Shown here piece by piece: positions 24,131 through 33,798 of a stretch of 38,864 nucleotides of DNA (within the stretch, counting starts at the first letter, position 1; each line of letters starts with the position of its first letter). The position numbers and the translations under genes were made by a program. This DNA is from Chryseobacterium sp. KLBC 52 (GTDB taxonomy: Bacteria; Bacteroidota; Bacteroidia; Flavobacteriales; Weeksellaceae): NCBI RefSeq assembly GCF_003347605.1, contig NZ_QDFZ01000028.1:1-38864 (forward strand), given 5' to 3'. The notes beneath the pieces are model-generated. The model was given only the letters and a program-made list of their open reading frames with translations, did no database searches and had not been told where the DNA came from.

Positions 24131-26017
24131 ATGAATAAAGATACCTTATTTAAACAAAGCATAGAAAACAAAGAAGATTTCTGGAAAAAACAGGCTGAAG
24201 AAATCAAATGGTTTGAATTTCCGCAACAGATTCTTTCAAATGGCGAAAACGATTACTCACAATGGTTTTCGGACGGAAAGCTCAATATGTGCTATTTGTG
24301 CATTGACAAACACATTGAAGACGGTTTCGGGGATCAGGTGGCAATTGTTTACGATTCTCCTGTAACCAACCAGAGGAAAACCTACACATTCCATCAGGCT
24401 AAAGAGGAAATTGCAAAGCTGGCAGGAGGATTGGTTTCTCTTGGATTAAAAAAGGGAGATACGGCCGTTATTTATATGCCGATGATTCCGCAGACGCTTT
24501 TTGCTATGCTTGCCTGTGCGAGAATCGGGGTTATTCATAATGTGGTTTTTGGAGGCTTTGCTCCCCATGAATTAGTTGTAAGAATTGACGACTGCAAACC
24601 TAAAGTTTTAATTACCGCCACAGCCGGTGTGGAAATTGCAAAGAGGATTCCTTATCTGCCACTGGTAGAAAAAGCAATTGAACTGGCACAGGATAAAGTA
24701 GACCATATCATCGTATACAATAGAAAATTAGTAGATAATCAGGATGAAATGTTTGACGGACTTATTGATTATGAAGAATTAGTAGAAAAATCAGCTCCTG
24801 CAGACTGCATTCCCGTAGAATCTACTCATCCGCTTTACTTGCTTTACACCTCGGGAACTACCGGAAAACCCAAAGGTATTGTTCGTGATACCGGAGGTTA
24901 TGCAACAGCATTACAGTTCTCAATGACTTATGTTTATGGTGTCGAACCGGGAGAAACCTATTGGGCAGCTTCAGACTTTGGGTGGGCTGTAGGGCACAGC
25001 TTTTCTGTATACGGACCATTAATCAACAGAAATACGACTATAATTTTTGAAGGAAAACCGATCATGACTCCTGATGCAGGTACTTTCTGGAGAATTATTT
25101 CAGAATATAAAGTTTCGGTGATGTTTACAGCGCCTACTGCCATCAGAGCGATTAAAAAAGAAGATCCTAACGGAGAACTGGTAAAAAAATACGATTTGTC
25201 ACATTTCAAAAAACAGTTTCTGGCCGGTGAAAGATGTGATGTAGCCACTTTGGACTGGTTTGCAGAACATATTGGTGTTCCGGCAATAGATCACTGGTGG
25301 CAGACAGAATCCGGCTGGCCAATGCTGGGATTGTTGACTCATGATGAAAATTATCAGATCAAAAGAGCATCTGCAGGAAAACCTGTTCCGGGCTATGACA
25401 TTAAAATATTTGATGAAAACGGATATGAGCTCAGTCCTCACCATGAAGGGTATCTGGTGATCAAACTTCCCCTCCCACCTGGCGCCATGCTTGGAATATG
25501 GAAAGATTACGCCCGCTTTGAAAACAGCTATTTGTCTCAGTATAAAGGGTATTATTTTTCGGGAGACGGTGCTATTCAGGACGAAGATGGTTATATTTTC
25601 ATTACTGGAAGAGTGGATGATGTGATCAATGTAGCAGGACACAGACTTTCCACTTCCGAAATGGAAGAAATCGTTTCTTCACATCCCGATGTTGCAGAAT
25701 GTGCAGTGGTAGGCATTGATGATGAATTAAAAGGACAGATTCCTTTTGCTACAGTTGTTGTAAAGAATGGCTCCACTATTTCTGAAGAAGACATTGAAAG
25801 AGACATCATTCAGATGGTCCGGAATAAAATCGGAGCGGTAGCTTTTCTGAAAAACGTTATGGTTGTCAATCGATTACCTAAGACCAGATCCGGAAAGATT
25901 TTAAGAAAGCTGATCCGAACGCTGCTTGATGGGAAAGATTTTCAGATTCCTTCCACCATTGATGATGAAAAAATCATTGATGAAATTCAGGAAAAAATCA
26001 AGGAATATAGAGGCTGA
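24131..26017 (+). CDS. prpE: Propionyl-CoA synthetase-like acyl-CoA ligase
   Basis: It activates a short-chain acid to its CoA ester through an acyl-AMP. The protein has 628 residues from the ATG at 24131; an earlier ATG at 24095 would begin in repeat-flanking DNA. The ANL-superfamily P-loop YTSGTTGKPKGIVRDTGGYA (from ~239) reads IVRDTGG rather than the MLHTCAGY seen in the acetyl-CoA synthetase downstream. That and FTAPTAIRAIKKEDPNG are typical of PrpE/ACSS3 enzymes. DHWWQTESGWP and the C-terminal catalytic lysine in LPKTRSGKILRKL (~588) are intact. In the acetate enzyme this lysine can be acetylated to switch it off. The symbol is given by family resemblance; acetate may also be a substrate. 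Confidence 0.85.
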   Translation: MNKDTLFKQSIENKEDFWKKQAEEIKWFEFPQQILSNGENDYSQWFSDGKLNMCYLCIDKHIEDGFGDQVAIVYDSPVTNQRKTYTFHQAKEEIAKLAGGLVSLGLKKGDTAVIYMPMIPQTLFAMLACARIGVIHNVVFGGFAPHELVVRIDDCKPKVLITATAGVEIAKRIPYLPLVEKAIELAQDKVDHIIVYNRKLVDNQDEMFDGLIDYEELVEKSAPADCIPVESTHPLYLLYTSGTTGKPKGIVRDTGGYATALQFSMTYVYGVEPGETYWAASDFGWAVGHSFSVYGPLINRNTTIIFEGKPIMTPDAGTFWRIISEYKVSVMFTAPTAIRAIKKEDPNGELVKKYDLSHFKKQFLAGERCDVATLDWFAEHIGVPAIDHWWQTESGWPMLGLLTHDENYQIKRASAGKPVPGYDIKIFDENGYELSPHHEGYLVIKLPLPPGAMLGIWKDYARFENSYLSQYKGYYFSGDGAIQDEDGYIFITGRVDDVINVAGHRLSTSEMEEIVSSHPDVAECAVVGIDDELKGQIPFATVVVKNGSTISEEDIERDIIQMVRNKIGAVAFLKNVMVVNRLPKTRSGKILRKLIRTLLDGKDFQIPSTIDDEKIIDEIQEKIKEYRG

Positions 26018-26422
26018 ACAAGAAATTAAACTTAAATTTAAATACATGTTTAATTCAATAAAAAAATTAAACCATTAAGAGAAATAAAGATGTTAAGGAA
26101 GATTAAGTTCATCCAAGATGAATAAAATAAATAGCTTACTCTATGATCTCAACAATATTAAATCATGGAGTTGTTTAAACTTATCAAAAATATTGGATAT
26201 TTCTTAAACCATTAAGAAAGATTTAAGCAGTAAAGCATAGTTAAGTTAAGATAAATCCTTTTGATTTTTAAGCTTAAAGCGAAGCTCATCTTAATAATCT
26301 AAACGCCTTAATGCAATCTTAATGGTTCAAAAAATGTTAAACATGTTCCATTTAAAATTTAATGGCTTAAAAATCAAAACATAAAAAATTATTAAAATAA
26401 AATCAATAAAAACGAAAGGGAT
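26018..26422. repeat. 405-bp spacer with AACCATTAAG-family repeats (copy 4 and a half copy)
   Basis: There is no gene. A left-end word, AACCATTAAG, stands at 26070-26079. A fuller element lies at 26207-26328, from AAACCATTAAG to CTTAATGGTT (about 122 bases). A further TTTAATGGCTTAAAAA follows near 26360. No TAnnTTTG box is seen. AAAGGG, 4 bases before the acetyl-CoA synthetase ATG, is a plausible ribosome-binding site. Confidence 0.6.
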
Positions 26423-28330
26423 ATGAGAAATTACTTAATAGAAGATTTACCACAATATTTTGAAGACTATAAAAAGTCTATCAAAAATCCTAAAAAGTTC
26501 TGGGATAAGGTAGCGGATCAAAACTTCGTGTGGTATCAAAGATGGAGCAAGGTTGTTAAGTACGACATGAATGAAGCTAAAATCACGTGGTTCAAAAATG
26601 CGAAACTCAATATTACTAAAAACTGTATCGACAGACATCTTACCATAAGAGGGGAAAAAACAGCGATCATCTGGGAACCTAACGATCCTAAAGAAGAAGC
26701 TCAGCATATTTCTTATAATGAACTGTATACACGCGTTAATAAAACAGCTAATGTTTTACGCGATATGGGTATTGAAAAGGGAGACAGAGTCTGTATTTAT
26801 CTTCCTATGATTCCTGAACTGGCCGTTACAATGCTTGCCTGTGCAAAACTGGGAGCTGTGCATTCTGTTATTTTCGCAGGTTTCTCAGCTTCTGCAGTGG
26901 CTTCAAGAGTAAATGACTGTGAGGCCAAAATGGTCATCACATCAGACGGAAGCTACAGAGGAAATAAAGTTCTGGATCTGAAAACCATTGTGGACGATGC
27001 TCTGGAAAAAACGCCGACTGTTGAGAAAGTTCTTGTTGTAAAAAGAACCCACAACGAAATTAAAATGAAAGAAGGAAGAGATTACTGGATGGCTGATCTG
27101 TATGAGAAAGCTTCTCCTGATTTCGTTACCGTAATTATGGATTCTGAAGATCCGCTTTTCATTTTATATACTTCCGGATCTACAGGTAAACCTAAAGGGA
27201 TGCTTCATACCTGTGCCGGATATATGGTGTACACCGCTTATACCTTCAAAAACGTATTCAATTATAAAGAAAATGATATTTATTGGTGTACCGCAGATAT
27301 CGGATGGATCACAGGACACTCCTATATTCTTTACGGACCGCTATTGAACGGAGCAACCACTGTAATCTTTGAAGGCGTACCTACTTACCCTGAACCGGAC
27401 CGTTTCTGGGAAGTGATTGAAAAACATAAAATCACTCAGTTTTATACCGCTCCTACCGCCATTCGTTCTTTAGCAAAAGAAAGTACAGAATGGGTAGATA
27501 AACATGATCTGAGTTCTCTTAAAGTAATCGGATCTGTAGGAGAACCTATCAACGATGAAGCATGGCATTGGTTCAATGACCATGTTGGAAAGAAAAAATG
27601 TCCTATTGTAGACACATGGTGGCAGACAGAAACAGGAGGAATTATGATTTCACCACTTCCTTTTGTGACACCTACCAAACCTACTTATGCCACTCTCCCA
27701 TTGCCTGGCGTACAGCCTGTATTAATGGATGATAAACGAAATGAAATTACAGGAAATCAGGTGACTGGAAATCTTTGTATCCGTTTTCCATGGCCGGGAA
27801 TTGCCAGAACCATCTGGGGCGATCACCAAAGATATAAAGAGACTTATTTTACAGCATTCCCTGGAAAATATTTTACCGGTGATGGTGCTTTGAGGGATGA
27901 AGTCGGGTATTACAGAATTACAGGCCGTGTAGATGACGTGATCATTGTTTCAGGGCATAATCTGGGAACAGCACCTATCGAAGACAGTATCAACCAACAT
28001 CCTGCTGTTGCTGAATCGGCTATTGTGGGTTACCCTCATGATATCAAAGGGAATGCACTGTATGGTTATGTGACCCTTAAAGAAACCGGGGAAGGACGTG
28101 ACAAGGAAAATCTGAAGAAAGAGATTAATCAGCTGATTTCAGATCAAATCGGACCTATCGCAAAACTGGATAAAATACAGTTTGTTTCCGGACTTCCAAA
28201 AACACGTTCCGGAAAAATTATGCGTAGAATCCTGAGAAAAATTGCCGAAGGGGACTTCAGTAATTTTGGAGATATCAGTACGCTTTTAAATCCTGAAATT
28301 GTAGAAGAAATCAAAAACGAAAGAATTTAA
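26423..28330 (+). CDS. acsA: Acetyl-CoA synthetase (AMP-forming)
   Basis: It makes acetyl-CoA from acetate, CoA and ATP in the cytoplasm. The 635-residue length fits the family (E. coli Acs 652). The P-loop reads YTSGSTGKPKGMLHTCAGY (from ~248); further motifs are YWCTADIGWITGHSYILYGP, VDTWWQTETGG, the hinge-region GRVDDVIIVSGHNLGTAPIE and the C-terminal catalytic lysine in LPKTRSGKIMRRILRKIA (~598). It differs clearly from the upstream PrpE-like ligase, so the locus encodes two enzymes, not a recent duplication. It ends in a good intrinsic terminator, closing the organic-acid block. Confidence 0.95.
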   Translation: MRNYLIEDLPQYFEDYKKSIKNPKKFWDKVADQNFVWYQRWSKVVKYDMNEAKITWFKNAKLNITKNCIDRHLTIRGEKTAIIWEPNDPKEEAQHISYNELYTRVNKTANVLRDMGIEKGDRVCIYLPMIPELAVTMLACAKLGAVHSVIFAGFSASAVASRVNDCEAKMVITSDGSYRGNKVLDLKTIVDDALEKTPTVEKVLVVKRTHNEIKMKEGRDYWMADLYEKASPDFVTVIMDSEDPLFILYTSGSTGKPKGMLHTCAGYMVYTAYTFKNVFNYKENDIYWCTADIGWITGHSYILYGPLLNGATTVIFEGVPTYPEPDRFWEVIEKHKITQFYTAPTAIRSLAKESTEWVDKHDLSSLKVIGSVGEPINDEAWHWFNDHVGKKKCPIVDTWWQTETGGIMISPLPFVTPTKPTYATLPLPGVQPVLMDDKRNEITGNQVTGNLCIRFPWPGIARTIWGDHQRYKETYFTAFPGKYFTGDGALRDEVGYYRITGRVDDVIIVSGHNLGTAPIEDSINQHPAVAESAIVGYPHDIKGNALYGYVTLKETGEGRDKENLKKEINQLISDQIGPIAKLDKIQFVSGLPKTRSGKIMRRILRKIAEGDFSNFGDISTLLNPEIVEEIKNERI

Positions 28331-28355
28331 ATTTCATCAATTTTTTAACCAATAG

Positions 28356-28390
28356 AAGCCCTGGAAGTCATTTTCAGGGCTTTTTGTTTT
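28356..28390 (+). terminator. Intrinsic terminator after the acetyl-CoA synthetase gene
   Basis: AAGCCCTG pairs with CAGGGCTT across an 11-base loop (GAAGTCATTTT), followed by TTTGTTTT. It starts 25 bases after the stop codon on the plus strand. It separates the organic-acid block from the T9SS/RHS block. Confidence 0.85.
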
Positions 28391-28543
28391 AGTTCTTGAA
28401 TTTTAAAAAAATACGACATGTTTTGACGTTGTGAGTACATATTTTTGCACCATAATAGTATGAAAACATATAGAAAAATTAATATAAGATAGTATGATTT
28501 ACAGAATACCACACAAAAATGATTTCCATATCTTAAAAAGTGT

Positions 28544-28551
28544 TAAATTTG
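28544..28551 (+). promoter_or_regulatory. Possible -7 element for the T9SS repeat protein gene
   Basis: TAAATTTG matches TAnnTTTG, 42 bases before the ATG at 28594. The -33 match is weak. A second box, TATTTTTG, lies at 28440-28447 with TTTTG 14 bases earlier, a short spacing. Confidence 0.45.
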
Positions 28552-28593
28552 CGACGTTTTAATAAAACTAATTACTAACTCAAAAAACATAGA

Positions 28594-30228
28594 ATGAAAA
28601 AATTCTATCTCGGTGCATTCGCTTTATGCACGGTCTTGGGCGTATCTGCCCAGGAAGTGGTGTGGCAGAAAGACATCCAATCTTCTACCCAGGATTTTCT
28701 AAGCCAGGTCACCACAACCATTGATCAGCAATACCTTATTACCGGAAGTTCTATACAGTCTAAAAGCCAACAGCAAGCAGCCGGCGGCCAAAAGCAAAAC
28801 AACGGTTACGATTTTCATTTAGTAAAACTCAATCAACAGGGAGAAGAAGTCTGGGAGAAATACTTCGCAGGACAAAACCATGATTACCTGTCTGCTACTG
28901 TTACCACACAGGATGGTGGATTTCTCTTGGCCGGAACATCTTATTCAGGAAAAGGATTAGACAAAAAAGAGGATTCCAAAGGAGGCTCAGATATTTGGTT
29001 AATTAGAATCAATGAATTTGGAGATGAACTATGGCAGAAAACCTTGGGAAGTTCTTCTGATGAAGAAGCAAGAACTGTCATTCAAACTACCGATTTAGGA
29101 TTCTTTGTTGCAGGTAATGTACAAAATTCATCAAAAGGCTATGGTTCCAAAGATGTATTCATTACAAGACTAGATAAAGATGGAAAAGAACTCTCCCAAT
29201 TAATTTTAGGTGGAAAAGGATTGGATGAAGTGGAGAAAATGATTCTGACGAAAGATGGAGGAGTATTACTTGGGATTTATTCAAGGAGTTCTGAAGTTCG
29301 CGTTTCGGGTTCTGAACAAGATTCCGGGATGCGAGATGCGGGTTCTGCATCAAACGTTCAAAACCCGACTCCCGTATCCCGAATTGCAAAATCAACAGAC
29401 AATTTCGGTGAGGGTGATTATTGGATCGTAAAATTCGATAAAAACGGAAAAGTAGAATGGGAAAAGAACTTCGGAGGCAAAGGAGATGATCATTTGAGAA
29501 CCCTGGCTTTAACTTCAACAGGCTTTATCATTGGTGGAGAATCCAGATCAGAAAGATCAGGAAACAAAACGGTAGGCATTGAAGAAGGGACAGATCTTTG
29601 GTTAATGGCTTTAAACGAAAGAGGTGATGAACAATGGCAGAAATCTTACAATTTCAAGAACCGTGATATCCTGATGGGAATGAGCGTTCTTCATTCTGCA
29701 GATGATAAATCTTCGAAAGGAATTTTATTGGGTGGCTATACGCAGGCAGAAGGAAGGGTAGAAACCGATGACGAAACTTTCTGGATGCTCTATCTTGACC
29801 AAAACGGAAATGAACAGTGGAGAAAATATGTAAAAGGAGAATCCAGAAAGAAAGAAGAAAGGCTTTCTGATTTAAAGCTGAACAGAGATGGTTCTATTGT
29901 TCTGGCAGGAACCAGTGCAGAAGAATTGGGTAAAGAAAACTGGAAAATCGTGAAGCTGGGAGATAAACAGGTTGACCAGCTGATTGAAAAATATGACATT
30001 AAGATTTATCCAAATCCTGTATCTGACTATGCTTATGTGGAAATCGGTTTCGATTTTAAGGATGCGGATATTCTTTTGTATGATATGAGTGGAAGGCAGC
30101 TTCAAAGTATAAAAACCAAAAACAGAGTGACTAAGATTAATACCCAGGTTTTGGTTCAAGGAGCTTATCTGATCACTATAAAAACTGATACCAATAAAAC
30201 GGCGAATGCTAAATTGATAAAGAAGTAA
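28594..30228 (+). CDS. Exported repeat protein with T9SS type A sorting domain
   Basis: The protein has 544 residues and a signal peptide, MKKFYLGAFALCTVLGVSAQ (1-20). Residues ~60-450 hold repeats of about 50-60 residues with the pattern DxWLI+xNxxGxxxWxKxxGG and GGFLLAGxS (for example DIWLIRINEFGDELWQKTLG, DYWIVKFDKNGKVEWEKNFG), probably beta-propeller-like blades. The C-terminal ~78 residues form a type A sorting domain (KIYPNPVSDYAYVEI through GAYLITIKT, ending KLIKK), which directs export by the type IX system and surface attachment or release. Residues ~232-266 are encoded by an inserted GC-rich repeat. It lies 139 bases before the RHS pair, on the same strand. A role with them is plausible but unproven. 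Confidence 0.88.
   Translation: MKKFYLGAFALCTVLGVSAQEVVWQKDIQSSTQDFLSQVTTTIDQQYLITGSSIQSKSQQQAAGGQKQNNGYDFHLVKLNQQGEEVWEKYFAGQNHDYLSATVTTQDGGFLLAGTSYSGKGLDKKEDSKGGSDIWLIRINEFGDELWQKTLGSSSDEEARTVIQTTDLGFFVAGNVQNSSKGYGSKDVFITRLDKDGKELSQLILGGKGLDEVEKMILTKDGGVLLGIYSRSSEVRVSGSEQDSGMRDAGSASNVQNPTPVSRIAKSTDNFGEGDYWIVKFDKNGKVEWEKNFGGKGDDHLRTLALTSTGFIIGGESRSERSGNKTVGIEEGTDLWLMALNERGDEQWQKSYNFKNRDILMGMSVLHSADDKSSKGILLGGYTQAEGRVETDDETFWMLYLDQNGNEQWRKYVKGESRKKEERLSDLKLNRDGSIVLAGTSAEELGKENWKIVKLGDKQVDQLIEKYDIKIYPNPVSDYAYVEIGFDFKDADILLYDMSGRQLQSIKTKNRVTKINTQVLVQGAYLITIKTDTNKTANAKLIKK
29287..29391 (+). repeat. GC-rich hairpin repeat inserted in frame inside the T9SS gene
   Basis: The left arm CGGGATGCGAGATGCGGGTT and the right arm AACCCGACTCCCGTATCCCG form an imperfect stem (about 18 of 23 positions pair in the full arms) around an 11-base loop. 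Upstream lies CGTTTCGGGTTCTGAACAAG. The words match the intergenic repeats at 13463-13487 and 16946-17140. The frame stays open through it, giving a polar Ser/Asp/Arg segment (VRVSGSEQDSGMRDAGSASN) between two propeller-type repeats. Confidence 0.75.
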
Positions 30229-30367
30229 GATAACCATTAAAAACGAAACAATAGGAAGGAGAATGTTTTTCCACGCTTTTGTCTGTATTATAACGGGAGG
30301 GACTCCTAAGATTATAATAATCAACTTCTAAAATCATTTTTCATCTTTAAACATTAAAATTATTAAA

Positions 30368-33300
30368 ATGATAAATCGTAAAGTTTTCACTTTATTATTT
30401 TGCACAGCAGCTCTATATATGAATGCACAACAGAATAAGACAGGTGAGCAAAATAATATTAGCAAATCTACCAATGTAGTACCGCCTACTCCACAAGCAG
30501 AAGAAATGACACGATATGGAAATCAACCATTAAATGAATATAAAGGAATGGCTCAGATTAATATTCCAGTTGCTGAAATAAAGGAAAAAAATATATTTAA
30601 TAAGGTTGAATTAAATTATTCAAAATTAGGTGTAAAAGTAAATGATTTGCCTACTAATGTTGGGATGAGCTGGTTCTTAGATGCAGGAGGTGTAATAACA
30701 AGAACAATTAATGACCTTCCTGATGAAATGCAGGTGTCATCTAATAGATTAATATTTAATACTTCTTCTGAAATAGAGAATTTAGTCAATATCCCGGATG
30801 GATCTAATAATTCATTATTGGTGAAATCATATTTTACAGACGATTCTTATGACAATGAAATTGATATATTTAGTATTTCGGTAAATGGATTGTCTGGAAA
30901 ATTTTATTTAGATAAGAATTTAAATCCTGTTTTGACTACAGATAGCCATCAGTTTAAAATTGAAACTATAGGGGATTTTAAAACGACGCACCAGTTTGTA
31001 TTAACCACTAATGATGGAGTTAAGTATTATTTTGGAGGAGATACAGCTATTGAGAAAACCTGGATTCGTGATGCTCCTATATACTCAGGATATACAAGCT
31101 TTTATTTAACAAAAATAACCAATGTTGAAAATAATGAAATTAATTTTGAATATCAGAATATAGGGGCAAAGTCATTCTTAAACTCAATAATAGAAAGAAA
31201 AGTACTTAGATCTCAGGAATTAAACGGTACTGTTTGCCAGGGAAACGGAATGGCCGCTGTCCCATCTTATGTAAAAGAAAGTAATATTCTAAGAATTCAG
31301 GATGCAAGAGTTTTAATAAAAATAAAGAGTAAAGAGAAAACAATAAATTTTAATTATAATAATGTAAATGATGTTTATTATAATAAAATTTCATCTATTG
31401 ATATTGTTAATAATTTTTCAAATAAAAAATATCAGAAAATAAGTTTTGAGTATTTAGATCTATACTCTCAATTAAACCTTTCCGTTCTTGAACGATTTTT
31501 TTTAACAAAAGTAAAAAAATATAATTTCCAAGGAGATACTCCAGTATATGATAACGAATATTCATTTTCCTATGATGATCCGCAGAATTTACCTGATAAA
31601 TACAGCTATAGTGCTGATGTATTTGGGTACTTTAATAATAAATTTAATTCCACACTAATCCCGAATTTGAAATTACTAGGGCTTCCTAATTTTTCTTACG
31701 CTATCGGTGATTTATACAACTATGCAGATAGAACTTCAGATTTTTCATCAGCAAAAAAAGGGACATTAACCTCTATTACCTATCCTACCAAAGGCACTAC
31801 TTTTTTTGATTATGAAGCCAGACCGCAGAAATATGCTCTTTTTCAAAGTAAAAATGGTGAAGTTCGTAGCAGTCCTTATGATGTTCCTATAACAGAAAGT
31901 ACGACAATATTAGATGGAAGTAATATTATTGATAATCAACTGGCCTTTGATTTAGTGATTACACAAAATGAAATTACTTCTATAACCACAATGCTGGAAG
32001 TTAATTTAAAAATTCTGGATGAGGTTACAGGCAGCGTGTTATTGAATGAAGTAATTAATTTGCCCAAAACTACACAAGCAGATATAGACAATGGTTACAG
32101 AACCAAAAACAAAAGTTTTACTTTTACTACTGATCCGACTAAGAGGTACATCTTGAAATTATCATTAGTACCCAAACCTAACGTTAATTATGCCGGTACT
32201 TTTACGGTTTCATACAAGAGTGGCTATGCAAGTCAGAATATAGCTGGTCTGAGACTAAAAAAGACCTACGATGTTGATGAAACGAGTACTGTTACCAATA
32301 TCAAGAAAATATATTACTCCTTATTCAAGGATATCAACAATATGAATATCATACCGACTACTCTTTACCCTACGAACTATATTACATCTCAATATACTGT
32401 AGAAGGTTGCACAGGAGGGATGGTTCTTGTACCATTAGCATATAATCACGACTTTGAATCATCGGAACTTATAGGTCCTTTTTCAGAGTATTTTATGTAT
32501 CCGTCTTATCCTAACGTTACTATTAGTTATGGAGGAGATAATTTTGAAAAAGGTGGAGAACAAAAAATATTTAATAATGGGCATCATCAAGACCAGTTCA
32601 TTATCAGAACACCTTTAATGCCGGTATTTGACGGAAGCTATCAGAATTTTTTTGGTTCGGACGGATACTTAGGAAGTGCAGTTTCAGGTTCAGTAAGCTC
32701 ACTGGATAAAAGTTTTTCTTATGACGATTTTAATGGAAAACTTCTTGAAAATAGAGTTTTTTCTAAATCATCATCAGGCCAACTATTTCTTAAAAGCAAA
32801 ACGTCAAATAATTATGACTTGAAAACCTTAAAAACTGTTTACGATTTGCGAGGTAAAGAAGCATATGCATTGTTTTCTTCTCATATAAATTTGCCTCTGG
32901 AGACAATTATTTCTAATTATAGTATGGTATCGTTACCCAAAGAAAGCTATTATTCAATTCTTTCCAATACAAAAAATACTGAGTATTATGAAAATGTACC
33001 TGTAGATATACAAGATGATTCTGCTTATAAAAAGCTTACTACTACTACAGAATATTCTTATAATAATACTTCGCATTATCAGATGACTTCCCAGAAAACT
33101 ACTTTGTCGGATCAGATTGTCACAGGAATTTCTTATCGTTACGCTCACGATAAAGCTAATCAGAAGTTGATCACTGCTAATATGATAGGAATTCCTTTAG
33201 AAACTGAAACCACTCAAACTATTGGAACTGCCAGCAAAACACTTTCCAAAACAGAAACCAAATATGACAATCCATTGAACTTACTTCCAAGCTCAGTATT

Positions 33301-33790
33301 GTCATATGATTTTCAGAATAATCCTTCTACCGAAGTTATTTATGATCAATACGATTCCAAAGGGAATTTACAACAATATACCGCAAAAAATGGCCTTTCA
33401 ACAGTAATCATTTGGGGATATAACCAAACTCAGCCTATTGCCAAAATAGAAGGCGCCAAATTAACAGACATCCAACAATCATTAATGGATGCGATCGTTA
33501 ATGCTTCCAATACAGATGCTTTGGCAGCTCCCAATAATGATGAAACAACCTTTTTGTCAGCCTTGAATACTTTCAGAGCTAATACGGCATTGTCTGCTTA
33601 TCAGATTACCACCTATACCTATGACCCATTAGTAGGCGTAAGAAGTATCACCTCTCCATCAGGAATAAGTGAATATTATATCTATGATCCATCAAACCGA
33701 TTACAAGAAATCCGTCAGCAGGAAAAAGACAGCAGTGGAAATATGATTTATAAGACGCTAAAAGAATTCAAATACAATTATAAAAACTAA
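30368..33790 (+). CDS. Large exported SpvB/RHS-like protein (first of the RHS pair)
   Basis: The protein has 1140 residues with a signal peptide (MINRKVFTLLFCTAALYMNA, 1-20). The N-terminal region (~35-130) reads PPTPQAEEMTRYGNQPLNEY, then IPVAEIKEKNIFNKVELNYS and VGMSWFLDAGGVITRTINDL, like the shell-forming N-terminal regions of SpvB/TcB-type proteins that precede RHS genes in flavobacteria. The C-terminal ~150 residues carry YD-type repeats (TYTYDPLVGVRSITSPSGIS, EYYIYDPSNRLQEIRQQ). No toxin tip follows; it stops 8 bases before the next gene. By analogy with Tc toxins, the pair could form the two parts of one cocoon. The first two-thirds is very AT-rich (8 of 60 bases are G or C at 31321-31380), whereas the 3' end is not (24 of 60 at 33481-33540). 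Confidence 0.75.
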   Translation: MINRKVFTLLFCTAALYMNAQQNKTGEQNNISKSTNVVPPTPQAEEMTRYGNQPLNEYKGMAQINIPVAEIKEKNIFNKVELNYSKLGVKVNDLPTNVGMSWFLDAGGVITRTINDLPDEMQVSSNRLIFNTSSEIENLVNIPDGSNNSLLVKSYFTDDSYDNEIDIFSISVNGLSGKFYLDKNLNPVLTTDSHQFKIETIGDFKTTHQFVLTTNDGVKYYFGGDTAIEKTWIRDAPIYSGYTSFYLTKITNVENNEINFEYQNIGAKSFLNSIIERKVLRSQELNGTVCQGNGMAAVPSYVKESNILRIQDARVLIKIKSKEKTINFNYNNVNDVYYNKISSIDIVNNFSNKKYQKISFEYLDLYSQLNLSVLERFFLTKVKKYNFQGDTPVYDNEYSFSYDDPQNLPDKYSYSADVFGYFNNKFNSTLIPNLKLLGLPNFSYAIGDLYNYADRTSDFSSAKKGTLTSITYPTKGTTFFDYEARPQKYALFQSKNGEVRSSPYDVPITESTTILDGSNIIDNQLAFDLVITQNEITSITTMLEVNLKILDEVTGSVLLNEVINLPKTTQADIDNGYRTKNKSFTFTTDPTKRYILKLSLVPKPNVNYAGTFTVSYKSGYASQNIAGLRLKKTYDVDETSTVTNIKKIYYSLFKDINNMNIIPTTLYPTNYITSQYTVEGCTGGMVLVPLAYNHDFESSELIGPFSEYFMYPSYPNVTISYGGDNFEKGGEQKIFNNGHHQDQFIIRTPLMPVFDGSYQNFFGSDGYLGSAVSGSVSSLDKSFSYDDFNGKLLENRVFSKSSSGQLFLKSKTSNNYDLKTLKTVYDLRGKEAYALFSSHINLPLETIISNYSMVSLPKESYYSILSNTKNTEYYENVPVDIQDDSAYKKLTTTTEYSYNNTSHYQMTSQKTTLSDQIVTGISYRYAHDKANQKLITANMIGIPLETETTQTIGTASKTLSKTETKYDNPLNLLPSSVLSYDFQNNPSTEVIYDQYDSKGNLQQYTAKNGLSTVIIWGYNQTQPIAKIEGAKLTDIQQSLMDAIVNASNTDALAAPNNDETTFLSALNTFRANTALSAYQITTYTYDPLVGVRSITSPSGISEYYIYDPSNRLQEIRQQEKDSSGNMIYKTLKEFKYNYKN

Positions 33791-33798
33791 ACACAATC

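Noticed and set aside
24131..28330. Two acyl-CoA ligases as a recent tandem duplication
   Set aside because: Their substrate-pocket motifs differ (IVRDTGG against MLHTCAG), so they belong to distinct subfamilies.
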